From the NCBI GenBank assembly GCA_013203755.1, contig JABMPI010000396.1:1-17428 (forward strand): a stretch of 17,428 nt of DNA. The letters are read 5' to 3'. The translations under genes were made by a program, and so were the position numbers. This stretch comes from Bacteroidota bacterium (GTDB lineage Bacteria > Bacteroidota > Bacteroidia > Bacteroidales > Prolixibacteraceae). Below are positions 16,398 to 17,428 of this stretch, one piece after another. The first letter of the stretch is position 1. Every line of letters begins with the position of its first letter. The notes under the pieces were generated by a model. That model was not told where the DNA came from, searched no databases, and saw nothing but the letters and a program-made list of their open reading frames with translations.

Positions 16398-17428
16398 ATG
16401 CCGAAACGAAATAACTTGTGGGCAAATATTGATTGGGTGACCATCCTGTTATTTCTGGTGTTAGTTTTTATGGGCTGGTTGAATATTTACGCAGCCGTTT
16501 ATAACGAAGAGTTTCAAAGTATTTTTGATACTTCGCAACGCTATGGGAAACAACTAATTTGGATTGGGGCAGCACTGACTATTGGTTTAATTATTCTGCT
16601 GATTGATACTAATTTCTATGTTCAATTTTCGTACATTTTGTATGGGATTCTAATTGTCTTATTATTTTTTGTTTTAGTTTTCGGAAGAGAAATTAACGGG
16701 GCAAAATCCTGGTTTACAATTGGAAGTTTTGGGTTTCAACCTTCTGAATTTATGAAGTTTGCAACCGGACTTGTGTTGGCAAGGTACATGAGTTCGTTTG
16801 GTTTTAAAATTCAAAAAATAAAATCGCTGGCAACTATTTTTGCAATTATATTTATACCCGTAGTATTTATTCTTCTTCAAAACGACACCGGCTCTGCTTT
16901 GGTTTATTTCTCGTTTGTTTTTGTTTTATATAGAGAAGGTTTAACAGGATTAGTACTTTTCTTTGGATTATTAATTGCCGTGCTCTTTGTACTTGCATTA
17001 ATTATATCAAACCTAACGTTAGGGCTTGTCTTATTAGGGCTTGTTTTGGTTGTGTATTTAGCCTTAAACACAAAGTTAAATCAGTTTGTGCGAGTGTTTT
17101 TAACCTATTTATTAAGTCTTGTACTCTTCTTTATTATAAACCTATTTCTGAAAGGTAAATATGAACTTACAGATGTTGTTGTTGCAGGTTCGGTTTTAGG
17201 ATCAATAATAGTTCTTTTTACCAGTATTCGTCAACGATTAACCAATTACAGTATAATTTCTCTAATTTTTTTGGGATCGGTTTTATTTACCCTTTCAGTA
17301 GATTATGCTTTCGAAAATATATTAGAACCTCATCAGCAAGTACGAATAAATGAACTGTTGGGTATTGAGTCAAATCCCCATGGAGCGGGTTATCATGTAA
17401 ATCAAAGTAAAATTGCTATTGGTTCGGG
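16398..17428 (+). CDS. rodA: Peptidoglycan glycosyltransferase RodA, 3' end outside window
   Basis: The frame stays open from ATG 16398 to the right edge, 343 codons plus two bases. SEDS-family motifs are GAKSWFTIGSFGFQPSEFMKF (about 101-121, the highly conserved W..iG...QPSE.mK segment), NDTGSALVYF (162-171) and, near the cut, GIESNPHGAGYHVNQSKIAI (322-341). RodA polymerises lipid II into glycan strands with PBP2. The catalytic Asp of the family lies further C-terminal, outside the window. The segment between the NDTGS and GAGYH motifs is far longer than in E. coli RodA and adds several hydrophobic stretches, at about 184-222, 233-250, 258-275 and 285-300. The start follows the mrdA stop by one base, so the two are translated together. 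The truncation is due only to the window edge. Confidence 0.95.
   Translation, partial: MPKRNNLWANIDWVTILLFLVLVFMGWLNIYAAVYNEEFQSIFDTSQRYGKQLIWIGAALTIGLIILLIDTNFYVQFSYILYGILIVLLFFVLVFGREINGAKSWFTIGSFGFQPSEFMKFATGLVLARYMSSFGFKIQKIKSLATIFAIIFIPVVFILLQNDTGSALVYFSFVFVLYREGLTGLVLFFGLLIAVLFVLALIISNLTLGLVLLGLVLVVYLALNTKLNQFVRVFLTYLLSLVLFFIINLFLKGKYELTDVVVAGSVLGSIIVLFTSIRQRLTNYSIISLIFLGSVLFTLSVDYAFENILEPHQQVRINELLGIESNPHGAGYHVNQSKIAIGS

Noticed and set aside
16398..17428. rodA as a truncated or broken gene
   Set aside because: The frame is open without interruption to the last base, and the conserved QSKIAIG motif is being read at the edge. Only the window ends here.

Overview
The window is AT-rich chromosomal DNA from a member of the Bacteroidota, most likely the Bacteroidia (a Marinilabiliales/Prolixibacteraceae-like lineage is my guess; the phylum is much surer than the family). 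Three things support this. Two intergenic regions carry TAnnTTTG -7 elements of the Bacteroidota sigma factor. The gene families are typical of the phylum (Porin_10-type putative porin, long-form RodA, purH next to mreB). The genes show little Shine-Dalgarno signal.

Layout, left to right. (1) The window opens inside a 5S rRNA gene, the end of an rRNA operon, followed by a strong intrinsic terminator. (2) A forward pair follows, with its own promoter: an outer-membrane putative porin overlapping by one base (TAATG) a lipoprotein lytic transglycosylase of the MltF type. (3) A reverse-strand cluster, read from about 6620 down to 3594, holds a flippase-like (LPG synthase TM-domain) membrane protein, a LolC/LolE-type ABC permease and a CoA-pyrophosphatase-type Nudix hydrolase. 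The last gene converges on and overlaps the transglycosylase gene. (4) A 281-bp divergent intergenic region with repeats and hairpins leads into rsmA and mgtE on the forward strand. (5) A reverse-strand MacB-type ABC permease converges on mgtE. (6) A 259-bp intergenic region with a Bacteroidota -7 element leads into a forward run purH-mreB-mreC-mreD-mrdA-rodA, with rodA cut by the right edge.

How the genes work together. The right third is the rod-shape elongation machine: MreB filaments, MreC and MreD in the membrane, the transpeptidase PBP2 and the glycosyltransferase RodA. It is probably co-transcribed with the purine gene purH (45-bp gap, then gaps of 22 bp or less, or overlaps). The left part is also envelope-oriented: a porin, a murein lytic enzyme, a lipid-flippase-like protein and a lipoprotein-release-type permease.

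No stretch over 300 bases lacks a gene. I saw no tRNA, CRISPR array, insertion sequence, phage gene or defence cassette. All genes look intact apart from those cut by the window edges. I do not see a clearly undescribed system here. The content is mostly well-known housekeeping and envelope genes, and the findings are modest points of architecture and regulation.
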